Shown here in pieces: positions 12,060 through 23,177 of a DNA stretch of 64,000 bases. Position numbers and translations under genes: made by a program. The notes under the pieces were generated by a model. That model did not search any database. It was given only the letters and a program-made list of their open reading frames with translations, and was not told where the DNA came from. The DNA is from Ochotona curzoniae. Lineage: Eukaryota; Chordata; Mammalia; Lagomorpha; Ochotonidae. The DNA lies in the NCBI RefSeq assembly GCF_017591425.1, contig NW_024465885.1, positions 46,309,001 through 46,373,000 of the forward strand, given 5' to 3'. Within the stretch, counting starts at the first letter, position 1; each line of letters begins with the position of its first letter.

Positions 12060-12405
12060 GGGCCTGGCCCGATGGCCTAGCGGCTAAATCCTCACCTGAC
12101 ATGTGTCAGGATCCTAAATGGGTACTGGTTAGCATCCAGCTGTTCCACTTCCCTTCCAATTCCCTCCTTGTGGCCTAGGAAAGCAGTCAAAGATAGCCCA
12201 AAGCTTTAGGACCCCACACTCATGTGGGAGACCTGGAAGAAGCTCCTGGCTCCTGGCTTCAAATCCGCTCAACTCTGGCCGTTGTGACTACCTGGGGAGT
12301 GAACCAGTGGACAGAAAATCTTTCTCTCTGACTCTCCTCTCTGTAACTCTGCCTTTCTAATAAAAATAAATAAATCTAGAAAACAAATAAATCTTTTTAA
12401 AAAAG
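12060..12405 (+). mobile_element. Full-length lagomorph SINE
   Basis: GGCCTGGCCCGATGGCCTAG through AATAAAAATAAATAAATCTA. The 3' tail is long and partly duplicated (AAATAAATCT twice). Confidence 0.93.
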
Positions 12406-12438
12406 AAGTACATTTTAAGAATACGGAAGACCCTAATT

Positions 12439-13005
12439 GTGGGAGATTGCCCCTGGTTCTCTGCCTGCTTAGCCAATTTAGAGGTCGTTGGGACAGGGTA
12501 CACTGCGTTCCTAGGGAACCCCTGACAATGGCCTTGGCTCACTGAGACCTCACCTGACCTGATCACTGACCATGCAGGAGAGAGCAGTGCACCCAAGTCT
12601 CTCTTCTCTGTCCTTGGACGAGCTGTGCTGGGACATCCTTGATAAGCAAGTCTGATGAGTCCCTGCAGTTCCACGTTGCCTGCCAGCCACACATAGTGTG
12701 TGACCTGCAGCTGACCCACAGCCACATGTGATGAACTTGACTTATGGCATATACCTGCCAGCCATGCATATTGCATGTGACATGTTACATGATTGGAGAA
12801 TCGTGAGAGATGACATATCTTCTAGCCAATTACAGTGTCATTGTTGGATGGGAGAACTGCCGGGAGACACCCTTGAACCCATATCCCTTTCTTAGTGTAT
12901 ATAAGTTTGTGCTTGTTTTACACTAAACGGACATGTTCGATCAGACGTGCTCTGTGCTGAGGAATGCCGCCACTGCCTCATCCTCTCGGTGGTCACGGGA
13001 CCTCC
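12439..13005 (+). mobile_element. Solo LTR of an endogenous retrovirus (probable class II)
   Basis: The segment starts TGTGGGAGATT, holds TATATAAG at 12898-12905, and continues with an R/U5-like stretch (ACTAAACGGACATGTTCGAT). No internal gag, pol or env sequence and no primer binding site follow, so it is a solo LTR. The 3' limit is approximate, and no target duplication could be confirmed. Confidence 0.5.
12898..12905 (+). promoter_or_regulatory. TATA box of the solo LTR
   Basis: TATATAAG lies about 100 bp before the end of the LTR, the usual place for the LTR core promoter. Present-day activity is unknown. Confidence 0.5.
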
Positions 13006-15054
13006 AAGACCGAATAACTGCTTCCTGAATATAAACAATAAGCCATCAGGGCCTGCTGTGAGAACAGAAAAGCCTGGCTATTGAAGTCACAAGTGTTGTT
13101 AGAAACCCAACCTACTGTTGGCTGATCACTTCTAGCCCATAAAAGCAGGTCTGTGAGCTGTTGTATCTTCTGTAAGGATGGCGAGTAGGCAGATGTCTTA
13201 CAGCACAACGTAACAGGTGTGAGTCACCTAAAACAGTTGCCTTGTATTTGACCCAAAACAAACTGAGCTTCTCAGTGCAAACCACACGCACACACCATGA
13301 CAACACGTGCTGAAGTTGTTGGTATTTGAACAGTCTTTCTAGGAGGCGTTTTCCATTAGTAGTCTCCACGTAGTGCGTACTCGCTGTCTTTCTATTTCTC
13401 AGCTTATGTTTGGGGTCATATTTCAAGCATGTCTGTGAGAGCTACAATGTCCTTCTCCTACGCCACAGGGCTAATTTGCTGTGACTCTGTTGGCTGTAGC
13501 CAGAACCAATCGGTTCTATACCTTCGTGTTTTTGCCAAAAGGTCATCAGACAAACCATAGCATTGCAGCAATTTTAAGCCACGTGTTTGATCGTTGCAAC
13601 GCTGACAAATGACCACACCAGTATTCTACCTGCAGCCCAGATCCAGCAGTGACTTTTCCAGATGAAAAATTGGGTTGTTGCTCTGGCTCTGTGTCTGGAT
13701 AAGCTCAGAAGTGTACCCTTGGAGGGAATTCAGCTCTCAGCAGTGTGTAGGCCGTCACAGGTGTCCCGTCTGTAGCAGTCTGTGGAGGTGAGGCAGTTGT
13801 CAGTCACATGCGGGTTACAATGTGGAGGGACCCAGAGGGGGCTGTCCTCCTGTGTTGTCAGGCAAGTGTGAGTGACAGTATGCTCCGTGGCTCTAACAGC
13901 TCTATTTCTGTGACTATGTGGTGTGGACAGAATCCTCCCTGGGTCCTGTTCTGTGGACATGACCAGCGCTGGCACTTCAAACACCCACAGCCCTGGTACT
14001 AGCACCGAAGACAGTTAAGGGTGTCTTGTCCCGGTCCTATAGGGGGAACATGGGTTGTGCTGGGGACTGTGCCCTTGCAGGTGCAGGGCTGGCACGGTGG
14101 GATGACTCTTCCTGGCTGTATGGTGTCCTCTGGCCAGGCAGCCAAGGAAGGAGCTGGAACAGCACTGATCACCGACCTCGTTGCCCGCTCTCTGCGCTGT
14201 CTTTGGAGTCCCTGCACGCAGGTCCCGTCGCTCTACAGTGAACTTTCCATCAGTCTTGTGGAAGTGTGGCTGTTGTTTTGTCCGTGACCAAGGTGAGCAC
14301 AAGTCCCCCCTATTCTGCCTTCTTTCCTGCAGCTCTTGCCTTTTCTCTGTGTTGCTCTGTGTAACTGGACAATTTCACATGATTTTACTTTTTCTAAGAT
14401 TCATGAATTCCCCTACCCAAGGTATCAATTTGTTATTTATGCTACCTATATTATGATGTACAGACAACATTGGACTTACAAGGATGCTCAGTCAAGGAAA
14501 AAGTTATTAAAAGACAAACAAACATATTCACTCCAAAAACTCTGAAATCCATTCACAGGTATTTCATGATGCATCCTTTCCATGAAATTTTTGAAAACCT
14601 CCCATATATGCTTCCAGGTCTAGTTAAATTCATACACACACACATATATAAGAATAATGTATATATAATTCATATATATGCGAATGTTTTATGTATATGT
14701 ATATACACATATGGTTTGACTTTCAAGTTGTTTAAATGAGCTTCCCATGTGTGGGAACAATCATATTGTGGCACCTTTCTCATTACTTTTGGTGACTGTC
14801 CTGGCAGACAAGCATTTAATGTTTTGTCAAGAGAATTCTCACGCTGTGTGCTGTCTTCATAAGGCTTTGCATTATTCAAGAAAACTGACACTTGGACTCA
14901 CATTTTTTCTCACATCTGTTTCTTTTTAATGGCTTTTAATGAGCAATCTGCTCACATGAATGGTAATTGCCTCACTGTCATATCTAATCCCCTTTCATCC
15001 AATGTTTTAATCCACTTGTACATTGTTCATATGGCCCATAAAGACCAATTCCTT
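13006..15054. other. Unassigned intergenic sequence with AT microsatellite
   Basis: No gene supported. 14632-14715 is a degenerate (CA)n/(TATA)n tract. 13700-14300 is GC-richer with short GTGT-type patterns but no assignable family. Confidence 0.4.
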
Positions 15055-15345
15055 TGAAAAGATTTGTTTGTTTTTATTTGAAGAACAAATGCTTACACAA
15101 AGAGAAAAAGAAATTTTTCCATCCACTGCCTCACTCCCCAAATGGCTGCAATGGACAGAGCTGAGCCAATCCAAACCTCGGGTCCAGGAGCTTCCTTCAG
15201 GTCCCCCAGGGACTTGTACCCTCCTCTGCTGCTTCCCCAGGCCATGAGCAGGGAGCTAGATCAAAAATGGAGCAGCTGGGACTCCGTGGGGGAAGCCAGC
15301 AAAGGGTGGCCTGCTACACCACCATGCCAACACCAAGAGATCTGT
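15055..15345 (-). mobile_element. Lagomorph SINE, diverged
   Basis: TTTGTTTTTATTTGAAGAAC, CTCACTCCCCAAATGGCTGC and AGCAGGGAGCTAGATC mark the element. The far (5') end is eroded. Confidence 0.85.
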
Positions 15346-16436
15346 GTTTGAAATTAAGTCTTTCTGAGCTAAAATGAGCTTCTACAGAACCTCAAAAGAT
15401 GCAGCACTCGTTTTGTCGGGAGATGTAAAGCAGCGAGGCTAACGTGATACAGCGGATATCATTGGCCGCGTTGTCTAATACCATGCTGCTGAATCTCCCT
15501 TACAGAAACAGTGCTGATGGGAATGTCCTCAAGATCAGGTGAAATTTAGGCCTGACGGTCCTGCTCTGATGTATCTACTTGTAACTTTTAAAACTGTGAC
15601 GTAATGAAAACAGCTAACTCTCCTAGTCAGTTCTAATCTGTCAGCACATTTTAACCCATCTTAAGTCTTTTGTCACTCTCAGTTTTGATCCTAAAAGTGT
15701 CTGAATGAGATTCATGGAAAAGACTCTAACAAGTTCTCACACAGAGACGTCTCTGATAACGCCATGATTAACAGACTGAGTAAAACTTCCCAGAATTCTA
15801 GTAAGGAAGTGACAGGTTCATGAAGCTGCTCAGAGCACTAACTAACTACATGAAACTTAGTGACCAGAAAAAACAAATCTGTGGGTTTTTATACCTACTG
15901 TCCAACGTTGGTACCTTATGTAAATGTTTTGTTTTCCAGATTTGCAGAATCTTCTTGCTGCATAATTTATGGCAACGTGCTGAAGTCTGCTTTATCGACA
16001 AGGTGGAAGCATTTCTTCTCCTCCTTTGAGGCTTCCAAAACTCAGAAAAACATTTATGAATGTTTGTTGCAATGCTGCTATTTGCATGAGTTCAACAAAG
16101 AATCTGTTCTCTTCGTAACAGGATGCAATCAGAAATATCACCGTATTTGGAAATGTGCATAGAATGCCTAGCTCCAAGTGTTCCCAGGCTCGGTGAGTAA
16201 ATAAAAATCCTTAATTCCTGCCAATCCCAGGAACAGTAAGAGGTTGGACACTACAGGTAAAACCCCAAGTTGGCTGTGATTTGATTTTCTAAGCTTGAAA
16301 GGCTGCTAAATTTGGACTGATGTGTGGGATAAATCACTTTTCTTATTGAGCGTTATATATGATCAAACCAAATGTAATAAAACTTAATTTTCTGCAATAT
16401 ATGGCTTTTTTATTATTCTTGAAACAAATTGGAACT
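15346..16436. other. Unassigned unique-looking sequence
   Basis: No SINE or LINE is recognisable in this 1.1 kb and no coding signature was found. Confidence 0.4.
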
Positions 16437-16652
16437 GTAGCACACTTGCCTACTTCCAAGTCTTGGCTCCGCCTCCCAATCCCAGGTTCCTGCTAATGCG
16501 GAAATAGCAATGACGTCTCAATTAACTGAGTTCCTCCCACCTACATTGGAGACTCAGATGTTCCTGGATCTTGGCCTCAGTCTGACCCAACTCTAGCTGG
16601 CAGGCATTTAGAGAGGTGTTTTTCCTCTTTAACAAATCTTTAATGAAAAAGT
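16437..16652 (+). mobile_element. Highly diverged SINE
   Basis: Only the order of weak matches (GGTTCCTGCTAATGCGG, GGAGACTCAGATGTTCCTGG, CAACTCTAGCTGGCAGGCAT) supports it. Confidence 0.4.
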
Positions 16653-17160
16653 TGGCTGAAAATCCAAAAATCGTGTGCAAACATGAAAACATCTGCATGA
16701 GCTAACACACTTCTCACAACTGCTTTGCTCTTCAACATATCATTTCACCGCCAACGTGAGAAAGTATGAAGCTAAAAGCACAATATATGAAAAGTAAGCT
16801 AACTTTTACTTATACTGATATGGCTGGAAAGGCTATGTCCCTGCAAAGTTTAGACGTTGAAAGCAGTCACAAGATGACGGTGCTGGCAAGAGGAATTTGG
16901 CAGTGTGGCTATGGACTGGATGTGCTGTGTGCCCTGACATGTCCCCACTATGGATGTGTTCACATCTCGGGCCTTGAAAAGGTAACACCGGTATGAGGTC
17001 CTTGACTTACTGACAACACTGTTCTCAGAAGGTATTAGGTGATTCTTGGGACTCTGAGTTGTGGCTAGAGGTTCCTTGTAAAGCAGTCCAGCTGAAAGTG
17101 AGCTGGAGTAGCCGCATGCATATAAACCAGACTTTAAGTAAAACACAAAGGAAGATAAAG
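16653..17160. other. Unassigned intergenic sequence
   Basis: No gene or assignable repeat recognised. Confidence 0.35.
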
Positions 17161-17760
17161 AAAGAAGGTGTAACAACCATGGACGTATGTGCACCCAAAC
17201 ACAAGACCATCCAGGTATATGAGATAAATACTATTTGAACTACAGGAAAGGACAGGCTCTAAAGTAATAATGCTAGAGAATACTCATACCTGGACCATCC
17301 AAACAGGAAATCAACAAAGATATATCAGAGTTGAATCATACGATAAGATACATGGACCTAACACGCATTTACAACACATTTCACCAACAGCTAAAAGTTA
17401 CACACTCTTTCATCACGTCAAAGATTTTTGTAAGAAGACTGTATATATGCTGGGCCACAAAGCAAATCTTAGTAAATTTTAAAACATTGAAGCAGTAGCA
17501 TTCATTTTCTCAGATTACGAAGGAGCCAAACTAGGAAATTTACAAATACACTGAGCTCATGCATGACTAATGAATCACTGAAGAACTTTAAAAGAGAAAG
17601 CATGACAACACAGCACATTAAAATCTATGTGTACAGCACGGCAATATTAACGTAAGATGTTTGTTGTGTATGTGTGTATGTTAAAACCAAATAAAACAGA
17701 AAGATTAAAACAAATAGTAGACTAGTGTAAGCTGAAAGAAATAGAAAATTTTTAAAAACC

Positions 17761-18066
17761 TGGGGTGGTTGTTGTGCAGCAGCTCAAGCCACCTGCTTGT
17801 AATACCAGCACCCATCACAGATGCCGAGCTTGGATTCCAGCTGATCCACTTTCAGTCCAACTTCCTGAATGTGGGAAAGCAATGGAAGATACCCAGGTAA
17901 GCTTCTTGGCTCCTACACAGACAAGCCCTGGACTTGTGACATTTGGAAAGTGAGCCGGCAGATAGAAAGTCTCTTTCTCTCTCTTCCCCTCAACCTCCTT
18001 CCTATCTCTTCTCTGTCTCTCATCTGTCTTTCAAATAAGTAAATCAATAAAAGCTTTAAATTAAAA
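17761..18066 (+). mobile_element. Lagomorph SINE, diverged, inside LINE-1 fossil
   Basis: GTGCAGCAGCTCAAGCC, TTGGATTCCAGCTGATCC and an AAATAAGTAAATCAATAAA tail identify it. A CT-rich stretch lies at 17972-18030. Confidence 0.8.
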
Positions 18067-18125
18067 GAAAACAAATTTACAGAAGGCAAGAAATCCTAAG
18101 ATTTAAGAAAGAAATGAGTAAAATA

Positions 18126-18449
18126 TACTGTTATTTGTATTTTTTGTTGGAAAGGCAGATGAAGAAAGAGAAGGAAAGACAGAAAGATCTTCCATCTGCT
18201 GATTCACTCCCCCAAGTGGCTGCAACAATGGGAGCTGAGCCAAGCCAAAGCCAGGAGCCAGGAGCTTTTTCCAGATCCCTAAGATGGGTGCAGGGGTCCA
18301 AGGCTTTGGGCCATCCTTGACTGCTTTCCCAAGCCACAAATAGGGAGCTGGATGGGAAGTGGAGCAGCCAGGATGCTAACCAGCACCCAAATGGGATCCC
18401 AGAGGTTGCAAGGCAAGGACTTAGCCACTAGCCCATCACATCAAGCCCA
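18126..18449 (-). mobile_element. Full-length lagomorph SINE with target-site duplication
   Basis: Flanked by AGAAATGAGTAAAA (18110-18123) and AGAAATAAGTAAAA (18450-18463). The right-hand repeat runs straight into a 40-A homopolymer. Confidence 0.93.
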
Positions 18450-18455
18450 AGAAAT

Positions 18456-18459
<4 letters not shown>

Positions 18460-18499
<40 letters not shown>
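18460..18499 (+). repeat. Poly-A homopolymer of 40 bases
   Basis: An uninterrupted A run lies at the 5' side of a minus-strand SINE, so it is not that SINE's own tail. It appears to have grown from the A-rich end of the duplicated target site. Confidence 0.9.
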
Positions 18500-18501
<2 letters not shown>

Positions 18502-18714
18502 AAAATAAAAAAAAGAGATCAGCAAAATAAAAGTTTTTTCCAAAGGGAAAACAAAAATGACAAACAACCAAATCTAATATCTAGATCTAAGACACCCTAA
18601 CCTCTAGGAGCATGAGTGATAAATACATTTTTATTATTTATAAGCCCTTCATCTCAGGTATCACAAACAGCTAAGACCTTTACAGGCAAAATTTCATGAT
18701 AAGAAGACCGGATG

Positions 18715-19211
18715 AGGAGCTTCCTACCGTGACCACAGCGAGTCCATTGAAACCCTGAGGAAAGGCCCCGTGGTGGATTCAGACCCGTTTCCTCCAAGTT
18801 CACGTTCTCTCACCCTCGCACGGGACGTCAGGGTAATTGGGCCTTTGCAGGTGTGGTGGGCTTAGATGAGGTCCTGCTGGGTGAGGAAGGGCCCCAATGC
18901 AATGAGGCAAAAGAAAAGGACACAGACCTGCCACGGAGCAGAGGCCGTGGGCACACAGAGGCACAGCTTGGAGTTCTGCTGCCATAGAAGTCACTGGAAG
19001 AGCCCAGCGGGACTCCTGTGTCCTGTGGCAAGAGCTGGGCCACGTCACGCCTTCACCTGGGGCTTGTGGCTTCCAGAACTCTGGTAGAATGAATCTCTGC
19101 TGTTTGGGACAATGTGTTTTGTGGTACTTGGATATGGCAACCAGGGAATTGATGCACCTGCCATGAAGTGTATTGTCCATGCCACCACAAGAGGGCAGTG
19201 TCTGACAGCAG
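18715..19211 (+). repeat. MLT1-like LTR element, copy B of an inverted pair
   Basis: This is the reverse complement of 5777-6307. Its order (AGGTCCTGCTGGGTGAGG, GGACACAGACC, CTTCCAGAACTCTGG, TTTGTGGTACTTGGATATGG) resembles MLT1 (MaLR). The roughly 290 bp from 18715 are nearly identical to copy A, with about two differences seen by eye. Confidence 0.65.
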
Positions 19212-19437
19212 GCTCTGCTCCTGCAGCTGCAAACCGCAGAGAAAGTGTTTCAACATTGGCAACAAGTTATACATTCCACCTAAAAGTTTACAATTGCTGT
19301 GCTCTTGTGGAATACTTCCTGACCTGCACAATGTGTCTACCAGCCTCGTTTGAAGCACATCTTGTTTTGCTCTCCTCTCACACACAGGGATGGGAGTCTG
19401 CAGGATGGAACGCCCCAACAGTCTCCCCTCTTGCCAG
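19212..19437. other. Unassigned sequence
   Basis: No gene or assignable repeat recognised between copy B and the next SINE. Confidence 0.35.
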
Positions 19438-19451
19438 GACATACACATTTT

Positions 19452-19768
19452 TTTTCAAGTTTTTTTTTTTTTAATGTGAAAGGAAGAGCAAGAGGAGAAG
19501 CACAGAGAGGCAGAAGGAGAGAGTGTGTGATCTCCCTTCTGCTGGTTCACTCCCCAAATGAAGAGCCAGGGCTAAAGGCCAGACCGAAGCCTTGAACTAC
19601 GAGCTTCTTCTAGGTCACCCGGACACTTGGACTCTCCTCTGCTGCTTTTCCAGACACGCTACCAGGAGTCTACAGTCAAAGTTGGAAGCCAGGATTTGAA
19701 CTCGTGACCATACAGGATGCAGGCGTGACCGGTGCAGGCTTAGCCTGATATGCCACAATGCTATCCCA
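19452..19768 (-). mobile_element. Lagomorph SINE, older subtype
   Basis: A T-rich tail, GGTTCACTCCCCAAATGAAG and GATATGCCACAATGCTATCC define it. Possible target duplications are GACATACACATTTT (left) and GACACACACTTTT (right). Confidence 0.85.
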
Positions 19769-19854
19769 AGACACACACTTTTAGTTTCAGTAGGCAAGGT
19801 CTCGTTGCTTTTCAATAGATAATACCAGAAAGGAATGGCTATCTTCCCAAAGAA

Positions 19855-19916
19855 GAAATGAAAACAGGCAATGAAATGAAAAGAAATGAAATGAAAGAAA
19901 TGAAACAGGCAATCGT
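19855..19916 (+). repeat. GAAAT-rich simple repeat
   Basis: Repeats of GAAAT/GAAAA units, imperfect. Confidence 0.7.
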
Positions 19917-20749
19917 AGAAAATAAAAAGCGTGATAGACCAAGGAACATAGCTGTCCCGGCTCAGGCGTTTCCCAGGCTGATCCCCCGCTGTTATGGTCG
20001 TTCCTGCACCTGGCACTGGCATGGCCATTTCTCCTGCAGGTGCAGAGCCCACACCAAAAGCCCACCTTACATGATACAAGCCACATTTGCTGGGACACTA
20101 GCTTCCTCCAGTCAACCGCGGTCACAACCGGCAGCCACCTGTTCCCTCAAGTCACTCGAAATATAGAGGCTAGGAACTGAGTCCAGGGTTGCCACCGCAG
20201 TGACCTGGAAAATTGCCTTACCATACCTGCTTGTCCTGCCTGGCCCAGCCCCATCAGCACCTGCAGCTACCCTAGCCACAGACCTCAAGCTGGAATACAC
20301 AGACAAGGAAGGTGGAGCTGCAGTACCATGAAGTGGTGCCCCCAAGACTGCCTTCTCCCTGCCACCTCCCACGGCCTTCTCAGCGCCATTGTCCCCATCC
20401 TCAGCCGTGTGCTAATCCACCTTGGGCAGGGCCAGTGAAGATGAGGAACTGAAGATGGAGAAGGGTGAAGTAGGGGAAGTCTCCAAGCTGTCTGTCCACC
20501 TCTTGGCGTGACTCAGGTGCCTAACCTCAATCTTGCTTCTAGAAACTCTTAGCCCATTCTTGCCTGAGCTTGCCTACAGCAACATAAAGGGAGGCAAGGC
20601 TGCTTCCTTGAAGGTGAGGCTCTGAGGAGTTTTCCCAGTCTGCCGTCTCTGCCCACATGGCTACCTGCCATTAGCAAACAAATACTAGTAGCCCAGCATG
20701 GCACCTGTTATCCAAACAAACAAACATGTCAATCTCCCTCATACAGAAT
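19917..20749. other. Unassigned GC-richer intergenic sequence
   Basis: An open frame of about 150 codons runs through 19615-20079 on the minus strand but crosses the SINE and the GAAAT repeat, so it is not a gene. No repeat family is recognised in 19930-20740. Confidence 0.4.
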
Positions 20750-20915
20750 GTGAGGACAGTGAACATTTATACAGTTTCCATGTGCTGGTTTTGCTCTAAG
20801 CAGTTTCACCATACTGACTCATTTCATCCTTACGGATATCCTAAGAGTATAATTATTCCCATTTCACAAATGTGCAAACTGAGGCACAGTGAGACTGTTA
20901 ACGAGCTGGGAGCAG
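20750..20915 (-). mobile_element. MIR (mammalian-wide interspersed repeat)
   Basis: TGCTCTAAGCAGTTTCACC, CTCATTTCATCCTTACGG and CATTTCACAAATGTGCAAAC followed by TGAGGCACAGTGAG is the reverse complement of the MIR core, in the right order. It is an ancient tRNA-derived SINE shared by mammals. Confidence 0.85.
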
Positions 20916-21974
20916 CTCCACAGGGGAAGGACACACTCCTCACTCCCCAGCTGGCCCCGCCTACCACACCAGGGACCCAGCTCACCTGCTCCTGGCTGGA
21001 GGCAGACACTGGAAGGGCATCACTCTCCCAGATGACGGGGGGGCGGGGGATGTAACAGAGAAGGACCTTGAATGCATCATGCTTGGGGCAAAGCCTTGGC
21101 TCTGACCCCAAGGATGCAGGAAACACAGAGGGAGGATGGCCTGGCTGTGTGAGAGACAAGCCTATTCAAGAAGTGTCACGCTCATCTCAAAGCTCATCCC
21201 ACCATCCCTGGCTTTGGCACTGGAGTGCGCCCATCACACCTGCTGTCCACGCATGCAATTCCAGCCAGGTCAGAGTTTCATTGGACAGTCGAGTTCTCTG
21301 CTTGGGTTCTTCTGCCATTCTGAACACTTTCCTTCCCACAAACCACTCCTTTCCTTCAAGGCTCTTTGCAGTGCTGTCCCGGGCGCTGAATAAGTCTGAT
21401 GTGGCCCAGGCCCGGGTGCGGGCTGAGAACTCCCACCCTCCCACAATACCTTAATCTACTCTGTACTTACACGTCACAGTCTGTCCCCACAAAATCTTAC
21501 ACCGACATCTAACACTCAACATCTTAGCTGTGGGAGGTGCTGGAACCTAGAAGAAGTAATTAGGTAATTACCTAATTAATCACCCAATTAGCTAATCCTC
21601 ATGAAGGAGATAAAGTGTCTCCCATAGGACTGGTTGTTGTGGGGAGACGAGGTTGTTACAGGTGAGCTGACACCTTCTGCCTCTTCTTCCCACTTTCTTC
21701 TTGGATAGCAACAAGAAAGTGACTAAGCCGTGCCCCCTGCTGACCCAGGCGCCTGGGCTCCAGTGCCTCTCCCCGGCTCCCGCCCCCATCCCCAAGGCCC
21801 TGGAAGACCTGCCTTCCATCAGCTGTCATTCCTCACTCTCTCTTTCCCTAATGAACACCCACGCGGGGACGCGGGAAGAGGCTGCCGAGCTCTCTTAGAA
21901 CCCTCGACCTCAAGCAGGCCGCTACTCGCTCAACTGCCTCGTGGAATTTCCCTTTCCGGCTAAGCAAATGGCTA
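20916..21974. other. Unassigned intergenic sequence
   Basis: No gene supported. Open frames of up to 128 codons have no domain signature. A TAATTA-rich palindrome at 21557-21578 is listed separately. Confidence 0.4.
21557..21578. repeat. 22-bp perfect palindrome rich in TAATTA
   Basis: The half TAATTAGGTAA is followed directly by its exact reverse complement. Each end is TAATTA, a homeodomain-type core, and a further CCAATTAGCTAAT lies just downstream. Confidence 0.8.
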
Positions 21975-22108
21975 TTTCCCACATGCAACTTCTAAAAGAA
22001 GTGAAATAAAGATCAGAAATCCACATAAACAGAGCAAAATGGAAGGGGAAAACAGTTCAATCAAACAGGAAAATTCCTCGGGAAAACTTTTTAAAAATAT
22101 ACAACCCT

Positions 22109-22161
<53 letters not shown>

Positions 22162-22299
22162 GGGAGGCGGGAATGAAAGACAGCATTACCTGTAGCAGGA
22201 ATGAGAGAAATGAAATCATTGAACTACCTGGCATCCATAAAATCAACAACTCAGAGGATATACGGAGATTAAAACTGATTCCAAATTATCTTTATGGGG
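21975..22299 (+). mobile_element. LINE-1 ORF2 fragment interrupted by (GT)n
   Basis: AAAGAAGTGAAATAAAGATC and, after the (GT)n, GGAATGAGAGAAATGAAATC follow the L1 ORF2 order, degenerate. No open ORF2 frame. Confidence 0.55.
22112..22160 (+). repeat. (GT)n microsatellite, about 24 units
   Basis: An uninterrupted GT run of about 49 bases, likely polymorphic. Confidence 0.95.
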
Positions 22300-22609
22300 T
22301 TTTTAAAAGATATATTTTTACTTGAAAGGAAGAGTTAAAGAGAGAGAGAGAATTATCCATCCCCTGATTCACTCCCCAAATAGCCACAAAAGCAGAAGCT
22401 GGACAGGTCCAAAGCCAGGAGCCAAAGGTTCCCTCTACGTCCTCCGTATGGGTACAAGAGCCCAAGTACTTGGCCGTCCTCTCCTGTTCTCTCCGGTGTA
22501 ATAGCAGGGAGTTGGATGGGAAGTGGAGTGGTGGAGACTCAAACCATCCAGTTGAGATGCCAGCATTGCAGGCCGAGTCTTGCCACGATGTGTCACTGTG
22601 CTGGCACCC
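22300..22609 (-). mobile_element. Lagomorph SINE, older subtype
   Basis: TTTTTACTTGAAAGGAAGAG, CTGATTCACTCCCCAAATAG and AGCAGGGAGTTGGATGGGAA identify it, with a short (GA)n near 22341-22350. Confidence 0.88.
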
Positions 22610-23049
22610 CAGATCTTGAAGCAAGACACAGTGGCTGAGCCACGGCAAATAATCATATCGCCTTGACTCAGAACTGGACTCACCGGCCAAGCAAGCAGCT
22701 CTGCTTGCCAAAAGCCAAGGTCACAGTCCCTGCCCAAGCACACGGAGACAGGTGGATGGTATTCTCAGTGGGTAGCCACACCTGCTCACACTCTCGCCTG
22801 CATCCTGTTGGTGGCTGCCGGCCGCCTTGGACATCCCTAAGAGGGGACCCTTTTCAGCAACCATAGGAGCTACACTAGGATTAAGCCAACAATTGCAATA
22901 AAGGGCGTGTCCCGTAATAAACATTGCCACGACGTGGGGATAAGCTGGGAGCCACAGAGCCCCCTACAGCCATTCAAGGGGCATCTTTGCTCTTTCTGTC
23001 TGCTGAGTTCTGCCTTAACTAAGCAAAAGGCCCCGCGTCCCTGCAGAGG
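22610..23049. other. Unassigned sequence upstream of the CBR3 promoter
   Basis: No repeat or gene recognised. It is the SINE-free lead-in to the CBR3 CpG island. Confidence 0.4.
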
Positions 23050-23113
23050 AGCAGTTAACCGATCCCCGGCGTGCTCGCATTCGCCGCTGACTGCAGGCGC
23101 ACGTCCAGGCACA

Positions 23114-23122
23114 TGACTCAGC
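23114..23122 (+). promoter_or_regulatory. ARE/AP-1-like element upstream of CBR3
   Basis: ATGACTCAGCGC contains TGACTCAGC, which fits the antioxidant response element core TGACnnnGC and also a full AP-1 site. It lies about 370 bp upstream of the CBR3 start codon. Human CBR3 is reported to respond to NRF2, so the placement is plausible, but occupancy is inference. Confidence 0.5.
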
Positions 23123-23177
23123 GCTTGTTATTCCCTTTTTGGAATTCAGTCTGGCTGCAGCGAATCGTGGCTCCTGC

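Larger units (their letters stand above)
17165..18650 (+). mobile_element. LINE-1 ORF2 fossil, interrupted by two SINEs
   Basis: AACCATGGACGTATGTGCACC, the TGGACCTAACACGCATTTAC/CATTTCACC order and GGCCACAAAGCAAATCTTAG match the L1 ORF2 endonuclease region and what follows, in degenerate form. The fossil continues at 18069-18109 (AGAAGGCAAGAAATCC) and 18510-18600. SINEs at 17761-18066 and 18126-18449 split it. The frame is broken many times. Confidence 0.75.
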
